64,000 nt of DNA from a virus: IMG/VR virus record IMGVR_UViG_3300001846_000239, positions 48,995 to 112,994 of that record. The stretch is one strand, 5' to 3'. The notes beneath the pieces are model-generated. The model ran no database searches. It had not been told where the DNA came from and saw nothing but the letters and a program-made list of their open reading frames with translations. Below, in pieces: positions 1 to 7,691 of this stretch. Position 1 is the stretch's first letter; each line of letters begins with the position of its first letter. The position numbers were made by a program, and so were the translations under genes.

Positions 1-680
1 TCGAAACGATGAGAGCTGAGTTTGGAAGAGAAATCGTTCCAAAATTAAGAAAATCTAAAAGCGTATGGATGCAAGATGCAACATTACCCGATCTATCTGG
101 TACTGCTACATTGACAAAAGCTGAAACTGACGAACTCAATAAGAACCTATCTAATGCTGGTAAAATGTTTAAGAAGATTGCAGCTAGCACATTGAAAGAT
201 ATTGAATCGAATAAAGAGCTCAATATGATTATTAATATATACAATAATCGTAAGGTAAGAGAAGGTCAAAGAATCACGGATACAAAGAAACATGCAACCG
301 GCCTTATTATGTTTGTGCAAGATCGTTATCAAAAAGAAATCGATAAAAGATCAAGTCAAGCTGGTAAAGATGTACAAATTGCAAAAAGAGACGAATTACT
401 TAAGTTTTTTGATAAAAAGAATCTAAAAAACTTGCAAAATGTGTTCGATTTGCAAAATTTTGTTATTGATAGCAAATTAATTATTATAAATAAACTAAAC
501 AAACTGAACAAAATTGGGACGTTTGTCAAAACTAAGTCCGGATTTAAGGTAACCAACCCAGAGGGTTTTGTTGCCATAGATCGTATGGAAGGTGGAGCAG
601 TTAAGCTTGTTGATAGATTAGAATTTTCTACTAACAACTTTAGCAAAGATATTATAAAAGGTTGGGACAATCCTAACTAA
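1..680 (+). CDS. C-terminal part of DUF6267-like phage protein (5' end outside window)
   Basis: The frame is open from the window edge through the first ATG at 9, so the gene almost certainly begins upstream and about 225 C-terminal residues are visible. The visible part is lysine-rich, predicted mainly helical, and ends with conserved-looking segments (GFVAIDRMEGGAVKLVDRLE near the C-terminus). From memory this matches the C-terminal half of a large protein annotated DUF6267 in marine T4-like phages, which sits beside the same nucleotidyltransferase gene and often starts with a capsid-targeting-like N-terminus. The function is unknown. The start cannot be judged here. Confidence 0.6.
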   Translation, partial: ETMRAEFGREIVPKLRKSKSVWMQDATLPDLSGTATLTKAETDELNKNLSNAGKMFKKIAASTLKDIESNKELNMIINIYNNRKVREGQRITDTKKHATGLIMFVQDRYQKEIDKRSSQAGKDVQIAKRDELLKFFDKKNLKNLQNVFDLQNFVIDSKLIIINKLNKLNKIGTFVKTKSGFKVTNPEGFVAIDRMEGGAVKLVDRLEFSTNNFSKDIIKGWDNPN

Positions 681-697
681 TGGGAACCGAGGATCAG

Positions 698-1081
698 ATG
701 AAATCTTTTAAAGAGCACAGCGCAGAACTATCTGAAGAAAGCGTAGACTTCTCTGAAGCTATGTCTTTGCAGCATAGAATGAAAATGAAAGCTGCATTCA
801 GAAAAAATAAAGCAAAGATTGCGCTAGGTAAAAAGAAAGCCGAACGTAAATTAGCGACTCCAGAAAAGCTTCAAAAACGAGCCGAGAGACACGCTCGTGA
901 TTTACTAGTTAAGAAAATCCTTAAGGATAAAGATAAGAGTGATCTATCTTATGCAGGCCGTGAAGGTATCGAAAAGAAATTAAAGAATAAAAAAGCAGCA
1001 ATCAAAAAGATTGCTAGAAAACTATTACCTCAAATTAAGAAGGCTGATAGAGCTAAATTAAAACAAAAAGGTGGTGAATAA
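698..1081 (+). CDS. Basic coiled protein with capsid-targeting-like N-terminus
   Basis: I prefer the ATG at 698 because GAGG lies 5-6 bases upstream and the protein then opens MKSFKEHSAELSEES, which carries the shared signature of this island (M-K-S-F-K-E followed by L-S-E). The 127 residues are very rich in Lys, Arg and Ala and predicted helical. Similar small basic proteins accompany the DUF6267-like and nucleotidyltransferase genes in marine T4-like phages, as I recall. The basic composition would suit a DNA-associated or core protein inside the prohead; that is inference. No enzyme motif is visible. Confidence 0.7.
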   Translation: MKSFKEHSAELSEESVDFSEAMSLQHRMKMKAAFRKNKAKIALGKKKAERKLATPEKLQKRAERHARDLLVKKILKDKDKSDLSYAGREGIEKKLKNKKAAIKKIARKLLPQIKKADRAKLKQKGGE

Positions 1082-1085
1082 TATT

Positions 1086-2399
1086 ATGGAATTTAAGAGT
1101 TTTAGTGACTATTTGACGGAACAAAAGGGTGAAATTACTTTTGTATTTGGCCGATTTAATCCACCTACGACAGGACATGAAAAGCTTTTCGAGAAACTAA
1201 AGAAAGTTTCTGGAGGGTCATATCGAATATACGCGTCAAAATCGCAAGATCCAAAAAAGAACCCACTACCATTTAAAGTAAAAATTAAGTTTATGCGCAA
1301 AATGTTTCCTAAGCATGCGCGAAACATTATGGCTGATGCAGATGTAAGAACTGTATTGGATATTGCAGTAAAGCTTTATGATCAAGGGTTTACTAAAGTC
1401 CAAATGGTTGCTGGTAGTGATAGAGTAAAAGAATTTGATACACTATTAAACAAATATAATGGTGTAAAAGCAAGACACGGTTTCTATAATTTTGAAGAAG
1501 GTGTTAAAGTTATTTCAGCTGGCGAAAGAGATCCAGACGCTGAAGGTGTTGCTGGTATGTCGGCCTCAAAATTGAGAGCCTTTGTTGCCGCAGGTGATCT
1601 ACAAGGATTTGCTGATAATTCATTAGAAATTCCAGGTGATGGAATACAAACCTTATACTATGCCTTAAGAAAAGGCATGGGCCTCAAAAAAGAATCAACG
1701 AGAAAGCACATAGAATTACAACCAGTTTCTGAACATAGAGAAAAGTTTGTAGAAGGTTCTCTATTTAAAGCCGGTGATGAAGTTGTGTTAAAAGAAACAA
1801 ATCAAGTTGGTATTATCGAAAGATGCGGAACAAACTTTCTTGTAGTTGAGTTCGGTCAATGGAAAAAGAGAGTCTGGTTAGATCAAGTCGAACTTGTAGA
1901 AAAGTGCGGTAGTGATCATAAGAAGCCGGCTAAAGAAGATAAAGAACCACAAAAGCGCAAAGCTGCATATCATAAAGATTTAAGTAAATCTACTCAAGAT
2001 AAGCGTCAAGCTCATTTCAATAAGCAAGCAAAAAAAGATGACGATGATCCTAGTGCGTATAAACCTGCACCAGGTGATGCTCAAGCAAAAACAAAGCCAT
2101 CTAAACATACTAAAAAATATCAACAAATGTTTGGTGAAGAAACTCTTTCACTGGCTGACTTTTTACTTGATGAAGGCCAGGCTGATGCAGCATTAAAGAA
2201 AAAAGCTGAAAAGACTGGTATGCCATTAGGTATTCTAAGAAAGGTATTTGATAGAGGTGTTGCTGCATGGAGAACAGGTCATAGACCTGGAACAAATTCA
2301 ATTCAATGGGGATTAGCGAGAGTTAATTCTTTTGTTACTAAATCAAAAGGTACCTGGGGCGGGGCTGATAAAGACCTTGCTGCTAAAGTAAGGAGTTAA
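1086..2399 (+). CDS. Nucleotidyltransferase-DUF5824-like fusion, putative virion-internal protein
   Basis: With the start at ATG 1086 the protein begins MEFKSFSDYLTE, the island's targeting-like signature (an in-frame GTG at 1071 would lose it). Residues about 17-200 form a cytidylyltransferase-like domain: FGRFNPPTTGHEKL carries the HxGH-type motif with the first His replaced by Thr, and MSASKLR resembles the second nucleotide-binding motif. Residues about 225-275 look like a small KOW/SH3-type barrel. The last 75 residues (TGMPLGILRKVFDRG, later GTWGGADKDL) match what I remember as DUF5824 of T4-like phages. Nucleotidyl transfer is known for the family; the substrate and the role in this phage are unknown. 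Confidence 0.8.
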   Translation: MEFKSFSDYLTEQKGEITFVFGRFNPPTTGHEKLFEKLKKVSGGSYRIYASKSQDPKKNPLPFKVKIKFMRKMFPKHARNIMADADVRTVLDIAVKLYDQGFTKVQMVAGSDRVKEFDTLLNKYNGVKARHGFYNFEEGVKVISAGERDPDAEGVAGMSASKLRAFVAAGDLQGFADNSLEIPGDGIQTLYYALRKGMGLKKESTRKHIELQPVSEHREKFVEGSLFKAGDEVVLKETNQVGIIERCGTNFLVVEFGQWKKRVWLDQVELVEKCGSDHKKPAKEDKEPQKRKAAYHKDLSKSTQDKRQAHFNKQAKKDDDDPSAYKPAPGDAQAKTKPSKHTKKYQQMFGEETLSLADFLLDEGQADAALKKKAEKTGMPLGILRKVFDRGVAAWRTGHRPGTNSIQWGLARVNSFVTKSKGTWGGADKDLAAKVRS

Positions 2400-2400
2400 A

Positions 2401-3018
2401 ATGCAAAGGTTTAAAGATATTAAAGAATTAAAAGGTATAGTTGAAAATTACGACTATATCAACGAAATGACTGATACTCAACTTGACGAGTATGTTAGAG
2501 GTTTAAGCGAAGAACAGCTTGACGAATTAATCGGTAGGTTGGTAAAAGGCGTTGGTAGACTAGCGGCTAAAGGTGCTAAAGCTGGTGGTAGCCTAGCAGT
2601 TAAGGGAGCCAAGGCCGGAGCCAAAAGAATGTCTGCTGACGGTAGAGCCGCTGCTGCTGAAAAGAAAGCTGCTAAACTAGAAAAGAAAAGAAAAGCTTTA
2701 GAGCGAATCCAAGCTGCGCGTGATAAAATCAGAGCAGAAAAAGAAGCTATTAAAAAGAAAAAAGATTCAATGCCACCAAATACTTTGGCTAAACTAAGAG
2801 CGAAACTAAAGCAAAAAGTTTCTAAAGTAAATGATGCAGAAAATAAACTAAAAGAATATAAAGAAGAAGACGAGGAAGAAGTAGAAGAGTCTTCAGCTTC
2901 ATGGGCTAAGTCTTTAGAGAAGATCGCTAAGCAGAGACAGCTAGATAAAATCTCTGATAAAGATAAAGAAACCTTAATGAAGATTGCTGCAATGATGGCT
3001 AAAGAAAAGAAGAAGTAA
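2401..3018 (+). CDS. Ala/Lys-rich coiled-coil protein of the prohead-core-like island
   Basis: 205 residues starting MQRFKDIKELKG, a looser version of the signature shared by its neighbours. A Gly/Ala/Lys segment (about 50-80) is followed by a long charged helix (about 85-165) and an acidic patch, then a short basic tail. It starts one base after the preceding stop and ends one base before the next start, so translation is probably coupled. Composition resembles scaffold or internal-core proteins rather than an enzyme. No family is recognised. Confidence 0.65.
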   Translation: MQRFKDIKELKGIVENYDYINEMTDTQLDEYVRGLSEEQLDELIGRLVKGVGRLAAKGAKAGGSLAVKGAKAGAKRMSADGRAAAAEKKAAKLEKKRKALERIQAARDKIRAEKEAIKKKKDSMPPNTLAKLRAKLKQKVSKVNDAENKLKEYKEEDEEEVEESSASWAKSLEKIAKQRQLDKISDKDKETLMKIAAMMAKEKKK

Positions 3019-3019
3019 T

Positions 3020-3256
3020 ATGAAATCTTTTAAAGAACAAGCTAATTTAGATGAAGCTCCATTAGTCATGAAAGACTTAGATATGGTTAAGACTTTATTT
3101 CATAAAATTGAATCAGACTTAGCAAAAAATGTAAGATCCAATAAAAGTGAAAAGAACTGGCCTATTCTAAAGCAATTAGCTAGTATTGCAGGTTATGGTA
3201 TTACTAAAAAAGGCCAGACTTCAGGCAAGTCTTACAGATATGATTTAAAAAAATGA
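3020..3256 (+). CDS. Small protein with capsid-targeting-like N-terminus
   Basis: 78 residues opening MKSFKEQANLDEAP, containing the M-K-S-F-K-E signature and an L-x-E (LDE) that fits the T4 gp21 cleavage rule. The rest is a short basic domain ending in GKSYRYDLKK with no recognised family. It overlaps the next gene by four bases (ATGA). The shared N-terminus is the main clue that it is packaged into the head; that is inference. Confidence 0.65.
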   Translation: MKSFKEQANLDEAPLVMKDLDMVKTLFHKIESDLAKNVRSNKSEKNWPILKQLASIAGYGITKKGQTSGKSYRYDLKK

Positions 3257-3771
3257 TTACGTTTAAAGACTACATTACTGAGCAAAAAAAGATTAAGTGG
3301 CTTAAAAAGCCCGATGGCTATATTGGTAATAATAAAAAAGTATTTAAACACGTTTCTTCAGATGGTAAGTTTGAGATTCGTTTATCTGGTATGGATAGTT
3401 CTCGTAAGAACAAAGATGGTAGTCAGAAAGTAATGCCTACATTGTTTGATATGAGTGGCCATACACCAAGGCATCCAGTTACAGCATATAAAAATGTAGC
3501 TGCAGCTAAGAAAGATGCTCAAATATGGGCAGATAGACATTGGACTATTACTGAAGGCGAAGGTAAATATAAAGGCGAAACATGGGAAGATGGTTATAAA
3601 AGGCGAGTTGTAAAAACAACCGATCCTGAGCATAAAGAAAAAGGATATAATTGGAGAATCAAAGGCAAAGAAAGACCTGAGATTTCAATTAAATTATATA
3701 AACAAAAACCAGATTTTGCTGAATTTAAAAAGCAAATGAAGCGAGTTGCGGGGCACGAATTCGGTGGATAG
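3253..3771 (+). CDS. Unknown protein with capsid-targeting-like N-terminus
   Basis: 172 residues beginning MITFKDYITEQKK, one of the clearest copies of the island signature, with ITE as the candidate protease site. The remainder is basic and mixed alpha/beta, with a Lys/Trp/Tyr-rich C-terminal part (KWLKKPDGYIG early, GYNWRIKGKERPEISIKL late). I recognise no domain. Its end overlaps the GTG start of the P-loop kinase gene, suggesting co-translation. It could be a virion-injected DNA- or protein-binding factor, but nothing in the sequence proves it. Confidence 0.65.
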   Translation: MITFKDYITEQKKIKWLKKPDGYIGNNKKVFKHVSSDGKFEIRLSGMDSSRKNKDGSQKVMPTLFDMSGHTPRHPVTAYKNVAAAKKDAQIWADRHWTITEGEGKYKGETWEDGYKRRVVKTTDPEHKEKGYNWRIKGKERPEISIKLYKQKPDFAEFKKQMKRVAGHEFGG

Positions 3772-4432
3772 TTTTAAAGAACATTATGATATAATGGAAG
3801 GTGTTAATGATCCTGCTATATTTAAAGCAATATTTTTAGCAGGTGGCCCAGGAAGCGGTAAATCGTTTGTTGTGGGTAAAACATCTTTGATGGCATTAGG
3901 ATTTAAATTAATTAATTCCGATGATGCCTTTGAAAAAGGTTTGAAAAAAGCTGGATTGACAATGAATCCAGAAGATATATTTTCAGTTCAAGGCCAGGAA
4001 GTAAGAGCTAAAGCGAAAGCGCTTACTGGTAAAAAAATGAATATGGCTTTGAGAGGAAGAAACGGCATTGTAATCGATGGTACTGGTAAAGACTATGCTA
4101 AGATTAAAAAGCAAGTTGATATGCTAAGAAATATCGGTTATGCTGTTCATATGATTTTTGTAAATACAGATTTAGAAACAGCTTTAGACAGAAATCAGTC
4201 TAGACCAAGAAGTCTACCTGATGCGGAAGTCGAAAAGATGTGGAAAAATGTACAAAAGAATATCGGTAAATTCCAAGGGCTATTTAGGAATAGACTGATT
4301 ATTGTTGATAACTCTAAGGGAGCAGATATTGAAACTGCAACTTTAGAAGCTTATAAAGATATTATGGCATGGTCAAAAAGACCACCCGAAAACGCAATAG
4401 CAATTAAATGGATAAAGAGTCAAACAAAATGA
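3764..4432 (+). CDS. Zeta-toxin-like P-loop kinase with capsid-targeting-like N-terminus
   Basis: I choose the GTG at 3764 over the TTG at 3746 because it gives (M)DSFKEHYDIMEG, matching the island signature, with a purine-rich GGGG about 10 bases upstream. Residues 27-34 are a Walker A motif (GGPGSGKS); LINSDDAFEK, GIVIDGTGKD and VHMIFVNTDLETALDRNQSR follow the order seen in zeta-toxin/AAA_33-type small-molecule kinases. The family phosphorylates nucleotides, UDP-sugars or RNA ends; the substrate here is unknown. The combination with a cleavable head-targeting-like leader suggests an injected enzyme. No antitoxin-like partner is evident next to it. Confidence 0.8.
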   Translation: MDSFKEHYDIMEGVNDPAIFKAIFLAGGPGSGKSFVVGKTSLMALGFKLINSDDAFEKGLKKAGLTMNPEDIFSVQGQEVRAKAKALTGKKMNMALRGRNGIVIDGTGKDYAKIKKQVDMLRNIGYAVHMIFVNTDLETALDRNQSRPRSLPDAEVEKMWKNVQKNIGKFQGLFRNRLIIVDNSKGADIETATLEAYKDIMAWSKRPPENAIAIKWIKSQTK

Positions 4433-4638
4433 AAAATTTTAAAACAATAAGAGAAGCCTTGAAGAATCCTTACAAAGGAAAACCAGAACGTGATCTAAAG
4501 CGCAAGCTCGATTCCTTTGAATCGCAACTTCAAGACTTAATTAAAAAGAGTCGAGGACGTCAGCGAAGAGAAATCGAAGGTGAAATCCGAGATATGGAAA
4601 CAAAAGTGCAACAGGTTAGAGCTGCACTAAAGGATTAA
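4429..4638 (+). CDS. Short coiled-coil protein with targeting-like N-terminus
   Basis: The ATG at 4429 overlaps the previous stop (ATGA) and gives MKNFKTIREALKN, fitting the island signature with IRE as candidate cleavage site; the upstream in-frame ATG at 4408 would add seven residues that spoil it. The 69 residues are almost entirely a charged amphipathic helix (LKRKLDSFESQLQDLIKKSR). No enzyme motif is present. Probably an internal or scaffold-type small protein; function unknown. Confidence 0.65.
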   Translation: MKNFKTIREALKNPYKGKPERDLKRKLDSFESQLQDLIKKSRGRQRREIEGEIRDMETKVQQVRAALKD

Positions 4639-4642
4639 TATA

Positions 4643-5011
4643 ATGCATTCTTTTTTAGAACATATAGAAGAGAGGTTTGGTCTATATGAAGGTGTTCATG
4701 TACCATTGGAACAACCAATGATTGAAATCGAAGAGCAAGAGCTGAATAAGCCAAAACGCTCTAGCGGTAAAAAGAAGTATGTAGTATATGTTAAAAATCC
4801 TAAAACAGGGAATATTAAGAAAATAGAATTTGGGGACGAAAAAGGTGGTCTTACTTCAAAAATTAACGATAGAGAAGCAGCTAGAAACTTCGCATCACGA
4901 CATAACTGCGATACGAAGACAGATAAATTATCTCCAGGATATTGGGCTTGCAGATTGCCTAAATATGCGAAAGACTTGGGACTTAAAGGCGGTGGAAACT
5001 ATTTTTGGTAA
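4643..5011 (+). CDS. Conserved phage protein with targeting-like N-terminus
   Basis: 122 residues starting MHSFLEHIEERFG, a variant of the island signature with IEE as candidate site. The C-terminal 75 residues look like a compact conserved domain: KKYVVYVKNPKTG, then FGDEKGGLTSKINDREAARN, ASRHNCD and a terminal GGGNYFW. I recall this C-terminal domain from several marine T4-like phage proteins of unknown function. The two Cys are not arranged as a zinc ribbon. The last 20 bases overlap the next gene. Confidence 0.7.
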   Translation: MHSFLEHIEERFGLYEGVHVPLEQPMIEIEEQELNKPKRSSGKKKYVVYVKNPKTGNIKKIEFGDEKGGLTSKINDREAARNFASRHNCDTKTDKLSPGYWACRLPKYAKDLGLKGGGNYFW

Positions 5012-5282
5012 GCCATATTGGGAAAACGGAGAAATTCGTATCTTCGACCCTACGGTTGAGGATAGCGAATTTGTTTGGCATAGAGATGATGAAAACAGAG
5101 AAATAGAGATTTTAGAAGGCGAGGGTTGGCAATTCCAACTTCAAGGTTGTTTACCTTGGCTTTTAAAAAAGGGTATGGTATTTAGAATTACTAAATTAGA
5201 ATATCATCGATTAATAAAAGGCGTTACGCCACTAAAATGTAGGGTGTGTAGATATGACCACAGCAGCACAACAACGGGCTGA
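4992..5282 (+). CDS. Small cupin-like protein, function unknown
   Basis: The likely start is GTG 4992 (AAGG five bases upstream), giving (M)ETIFGKPYWENG; ATG 4965 is an alternative that overlaps its neighbour more. The protein of about 96 residues has the order WHRDDENREIEILEG...GWQFQL...EYHRLIKG, in which two His and acidic residues sit on predicted beta strands as in small cupins. A metal-binding fold is inference from spacing, not a family match. It lacks the targeting-like N-terminus. The 3' end overlaps the next gene by 29 bases. Confidence 0.6.
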   Translation: METIFGKPYWENGEIRIFDPTVEDSEFVWHRDDENREIEILEGEGWQFQLQGCLPWLLKKGMVFRITKLEYHRLIKGVTPLKCRVCRYDHSSTTTG

Positions 5283-5553
5283 ACAAGCGGCAAGACTTGA
5301 CAGAATCGAAGAAAAAATCGATAAAATGTCAGACGTTATTATTTCTTTAGCAAGAGCTGAAGAAAGAATTGCTACTATGGCCGAATTTGGTAAACAACAA
5401 GGAGAGCAGATTCTAACTCTTATAAATAGAGTTGATAGGCTTGAAATATTGGTGAGGGAGAATGCCCAAACCGTAAACGTAATTAATAAATTATTCTGGA
5501 TAGTAATTGCTGGCGCCGCCACAGCTATCACAGGAATGCTTTTCATACAATAG
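5254..5553 (+). CDS. XhlA-like coiled-coil protein with C-terminal membrane anchor
   Basis: 99 residues. Residues 1-70 are a long amphipathic helix (RLDRIEEKIDKMSDVI...GEQILTLINRVDRLE) and about 78-97 form a single hydrophobic span (FWIVIAGAATAITGMLFIQ) at the very C-terminus. This architecture matches XhlA/hemolysin-like accessory proteins of phage lysis cassettes, which are tail-anchored in the inner membrane. It lies about 2 kb before the spanin genes. Family placement is by architecture only. Confidence 0.6.
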   Translation: MTTAAQQRAEQAARLDRIEEKIDKMSDVIISLARAEERIATMAEFGKQQGEQILTLINRVDRLEILVRENAQTVNVINKLFWIVIAGAATAITGMLFIQ

Positions 5554-5563
5554 GAGAACTAAT

Positions 5564-6274
5564 ATGAAACTTAAAGATGCAAAAACTTTGAGCATTGCTG
5601 AGGCCGTTAGCGATGTACTCGAAGGTAAAGTAAAAAAGGAAGAAGTAAAATATCCACACGATATGTTTCATCCAGAAACTGGTGAGAAAGAAGTAGCCAA
5701 AAACGAAGCAGAGCATAAAGCCCTTGCTAAGAAAGGTTACACTCACGAGAAACCAGAAGTTGACGAAGTAGCAGAGCCTAAAGCTAAAGGTGAAAAAGAC
5801 TTTAAAGACGCTCATGTTGCAGCTGTGTCTGGTGAAAAAGAAGATGGTACAGTTGTTAAAGAAGCTGAAGAAAAAGAAGAAGAAGAAGAAGAAGAAGTTG
5901 AAGAAGCTAAATCTAAGTTTTCAAAGTCGCTTCTTAAGAAAGCAAGTGACATCGCTCTTTCAATGAGTGGTAACATGACTGGTGCTGTTAAGAAAATCGA
6001 AAAAATTAAAAAAGGTTTGTCTGACGACCCAGAAGTTAAAGCTGCATTGCAACTAGCTAACGAAGAAGTAACTAAAGAAATTATGGATGAAGCTTATGCA
6101 ATGAATGAAGCCAAAGATAAAGTTGCAGAAGATAAAGAAAGATATCAAAAATTCTTCCAAAAAGCACTGAAAAAGTTTGGTGTTGATTCACCTGCTCAAC
6201 TCAAAGGTGATAAAAAGAAAGAGTTTTTTGATTACGTAGATGCAAACTACGAGGCTGATGACGAAGAAGACTAA
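5564..6274 (+). CDS. Acidic prohead-core/scaffold-like protein
   Basis: The ATG at 5564 is preceded by AGGAG at the right distance; the longer frame from 5507 has no such site. 236 residues: MKLKDAKTLSIAEAV carries an I-A-E candidate cleavage site near the start, a highly acidic region around residues 95-125 includes a run of Glu, then a helical C-terminal half ends with a conserved-looking ALKKFGVDSPAQLKGDKKK block. That terminal block recurs in structural or prohead proteins of T4-like marine phages, as I remember. Acidic plus helical composition fits a scaffold or internal core protein. Assignment to gp22 itself is not claimed. Confidence 0.65.
   Translation: MKLKDAKTLSIAEAVSDVLEGKVKKEEVKYPHDMFHPETGEKEVAKNEAEHKALAKKGYTHEKPEVDEVAEPKAKGEKDFKDAHVAAVSGEKEDGTVVKEAEEKEEEEEEEVEEAKSKFSKSLLKKASDIALSMSGNMTGAVKKIEKIKKGLSDDPEVKAALQLANEEVTKEIMDEAYAMNEAKDKVAEDKERYQKFFQKALKKFGVDSPAQLKGDKKKEFFDYVDANYEADDEED
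5876..5896 (+). repeat. (GAA)7 triplet repeat encoding poly-Glu
   Basis: Seven uninterrupted GAA codons inside the acidic prohead-core-like gene. Slippage here would change the length of the Glu tract without breaking the frame. Confidence 0.85.
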
Positions 6275-6296
6275 AATTATCTGATATAGATAATAT

Positions 6297-6668
6297 ATGA
6301 TGAAAATATTTGACGAGTTGACAAACAGGAACTTTGAGCTCTATGCGTCACAGCATTACAATAACCCGGAATGCTGTGACGTTGAAGAGTTCAAGGAAGA
6401 TTTAACCAGGTTTAAGTATCTAAAAAGATTACTTAGACGCTATGAGCAATCTGGTGATCTGCAAGAGCGATTAATACTAAATCACATTATTGTTATTTTT
6501 AATGTATTTGGTATTAAAGCAGCAAATAGAATGATTTGGTTCAAAGTAGAACCTGAACATTATTCTACGCTAAAAACATTTTTAGTGTTCTTGCATTATA
6601 TGCCAGAGGATTATAAAGTAGAAATCCCTCTAGATAAAAACGTTATTGAGAGGTTAAGGAAAATTTAA
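6297..6668 (+). CDS. Conserved marine T4-like phage protein, unknown function
   Basis: 123 residues (start at 6297 or the adjacent in-frame ATG at 6300; no strong ribosome site to decide). Features include YNNPECCDVEEFKEDL, a charged RFKYLKRLLRRYE segment and a hydrophobic ILNHIIVIFNVFGI core, ending IPLDKNVIERLRKI. I recall close relatives in cyanophages, always paired with the next gene. Not membrane-spanning by eye. It shares the last base of its stop with the next start. No function can be assigned. Confidence 0.65.
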   Translation: MMKIFDELTNRNFELYASQHYNNPECCDVEEFKEDLTRFKYLKRLLRRYEQSGDLQERLILNHIIVIFNVFGIKAANRMIWFKVEPEHYSTLKTFLVFLHYMPEDYKVEIPLDKNVIERLRKI

Positions 6669-7261
6669 TGAGTATAGTATCAAGAACAGCTGATTTATTC
6701 TATGCGTTTAGATTCCTAAAGCTATTAGTAACGCCTTGGGAAAAAACTACTGCATTTGAATTAGGCATTATCGATAAAGATGGTAACACCTTAAAGAAAA
6801 GCAAAGATAGAACTACTTCTCAAGAAAGGTCTGCATATACTGTTTTTCATAGATTAGTATTTAATCTGAAAAGACTATTGGGCAAAGTGCCAGGTGGTTC
6901 ATCAAGATTAGCTACTTATGCTTCGGCTTTGTTTTTAATTAAAGAACATGCTAATCTAACTGAAGATGAAATCAGAGATGTACTAAACAATATATTTGAA
7001 GATCTTGAAGAAACAATTGATCTATCAGAAAGTAGTGCATGGTTTGAAAAGAATAATAAACTTGCGCCAGGAACTTATAAGCTGGTTCAAGAAGTAGCAT
7101 CACCACAAACTGGTGAAGTTATTGCGCATATAAATACTAATGTTAAGGCATTAGATTTTGTAGAACCTCACGGTTCTATATTTGGTTTAAATGTATACCA
7201 AGTGGAACATACATTAACAAAACAAAAAATACTTATTACGAGTATGGATATAAAAAGATGA
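6668..7261 (+). CDS. Conserved marine T4-like phage protein, unknown function
   Basis: 197 residues, overlapping both neighbours by one to four bases (coupled translation). Helical N-terminus (LFYAFRFLKLLVTPWEKTTA), central FHRLVFNLKRLLGKVPGG, and a beta-rich C-terminal third. I remember this protein pair (with the preceding gene) from cyanophage structural-gene regions. It lacks the targeting-like N-terminus of its neighbours. No catalytic motif is visible. Confidence 0.65.
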   Translation: MSIVSRTADLFYAFRFLKLLVTPWEKTTAFELGIIDKDGNTLKKSKDRTTSQERSAYTVFHRLVFNLKRLLGKVPGGSSRLATYASALFLIKEHANLTEDEIRDVLNNIFEDLEETIDLSESSAWFEKNNKLAPGTYKLVQEVASPQTGEVIAHINTNVKALDFVEPHGSIFGLNVYQVEHTLTKQKILITSMDIKR

Positions 7262-7470
7262 AGACATTTAAAGACATGTGGGAAGACGCGGCAGCTACAT
7301 CAGTAGCGTCAGGTGACATTGCTTTACCTGCCGATGCAGTTCATGATAAAAAGAAAAAGAAAAAAGATTTGTATGACGGGAGAACGAAAGCCGGTCGTGC
7401 GTTCATAGAAAGGATATTGGCTAGAAGAAAAGCCGCTGAACAGAAAAGGATCGATAATGAAGAAGTTTAA
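7258..7470 (+). CDS. Small basic protein with capsid-targeting-like N-terminus
   Basis: 70 residues opening MKTFKDMWEDAAATS, very close to the T4 internal-protein leader (M-K-T-Y-Q-E-F-I-A-E-A) in pattern. A Lys run (HDKKKKKKD) and a basic helix follow, ending in RRKAAEQKRIDNEEV. Removal of the leader would leave a strongly basic peptide, as in T4 internal proteins. It overlaps the preceding gene by ATGA and the next by 14 bases. Confidence 0.65.
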   Translation: MKTFKDMWEDAAATSVASGDIALPADAVHDKKKKKKDLYDGRTKAGRAFIERILARRKAAEQKRIDNEEV

Positions 7471-7687
7471 TGATATTAGAGAAGACGCTTTTGATAAATC
7501 AAAAGAAAAGAATGTTGACCAACTGAATAAAAAGCTTCAGAGTATGTCTCAGCATATTAACAACTTAGAAAAGTTGGACAAGCAAGGTGAAGGCAAAGGC
7601 GAAATGGCTAAAGAGATTAAAGTCTTCAAATCTAAATTCTTTGAACTGAATAAGGCTTTAGCAAAATTAGAAAATAGATTAGTGTAA
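7457..7687 (+). CDS. Small coiled-coil protein with capsid-targeting-like N-terminus
   Basis: 76 residues starting MKKFNDIREDAFDKS; IRE followed by D-A is the candidate cleavage point. The remainder is one predicted charged helix. It is the last member of the targeting-signature series and ends five bases before the spanin gene. No family is recognised; internal head peptide is inferred from the leader. Confidence 0.65.
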   Translation: MKKFNDIREDAFDKSKEKNVDQLNKKLQSMSQHINNLEKLDKQGEGKGEMAKEIKVFKSKFFELNKALAKLENRLV

Positions 7688-7691
7688 AATT

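Noticed and set aside
3764-4638. Toxin-antitoxin pair (zeta-like kinase plus next gene)
   Set aside because: The downstream protein is a targeting-leader coiled coil, not an epsilon-type antitoxin, and gene order is wrong for known pairs.
5421-5428. TATAAATA inside the XhlA-like gene
   Set aside because: Within a coding frame in AT-rich DNA; similar octamers at 485-492, 7129-7136, 16244-16251 and near 61075 are also intragenic. Only intergenic copies were kept.
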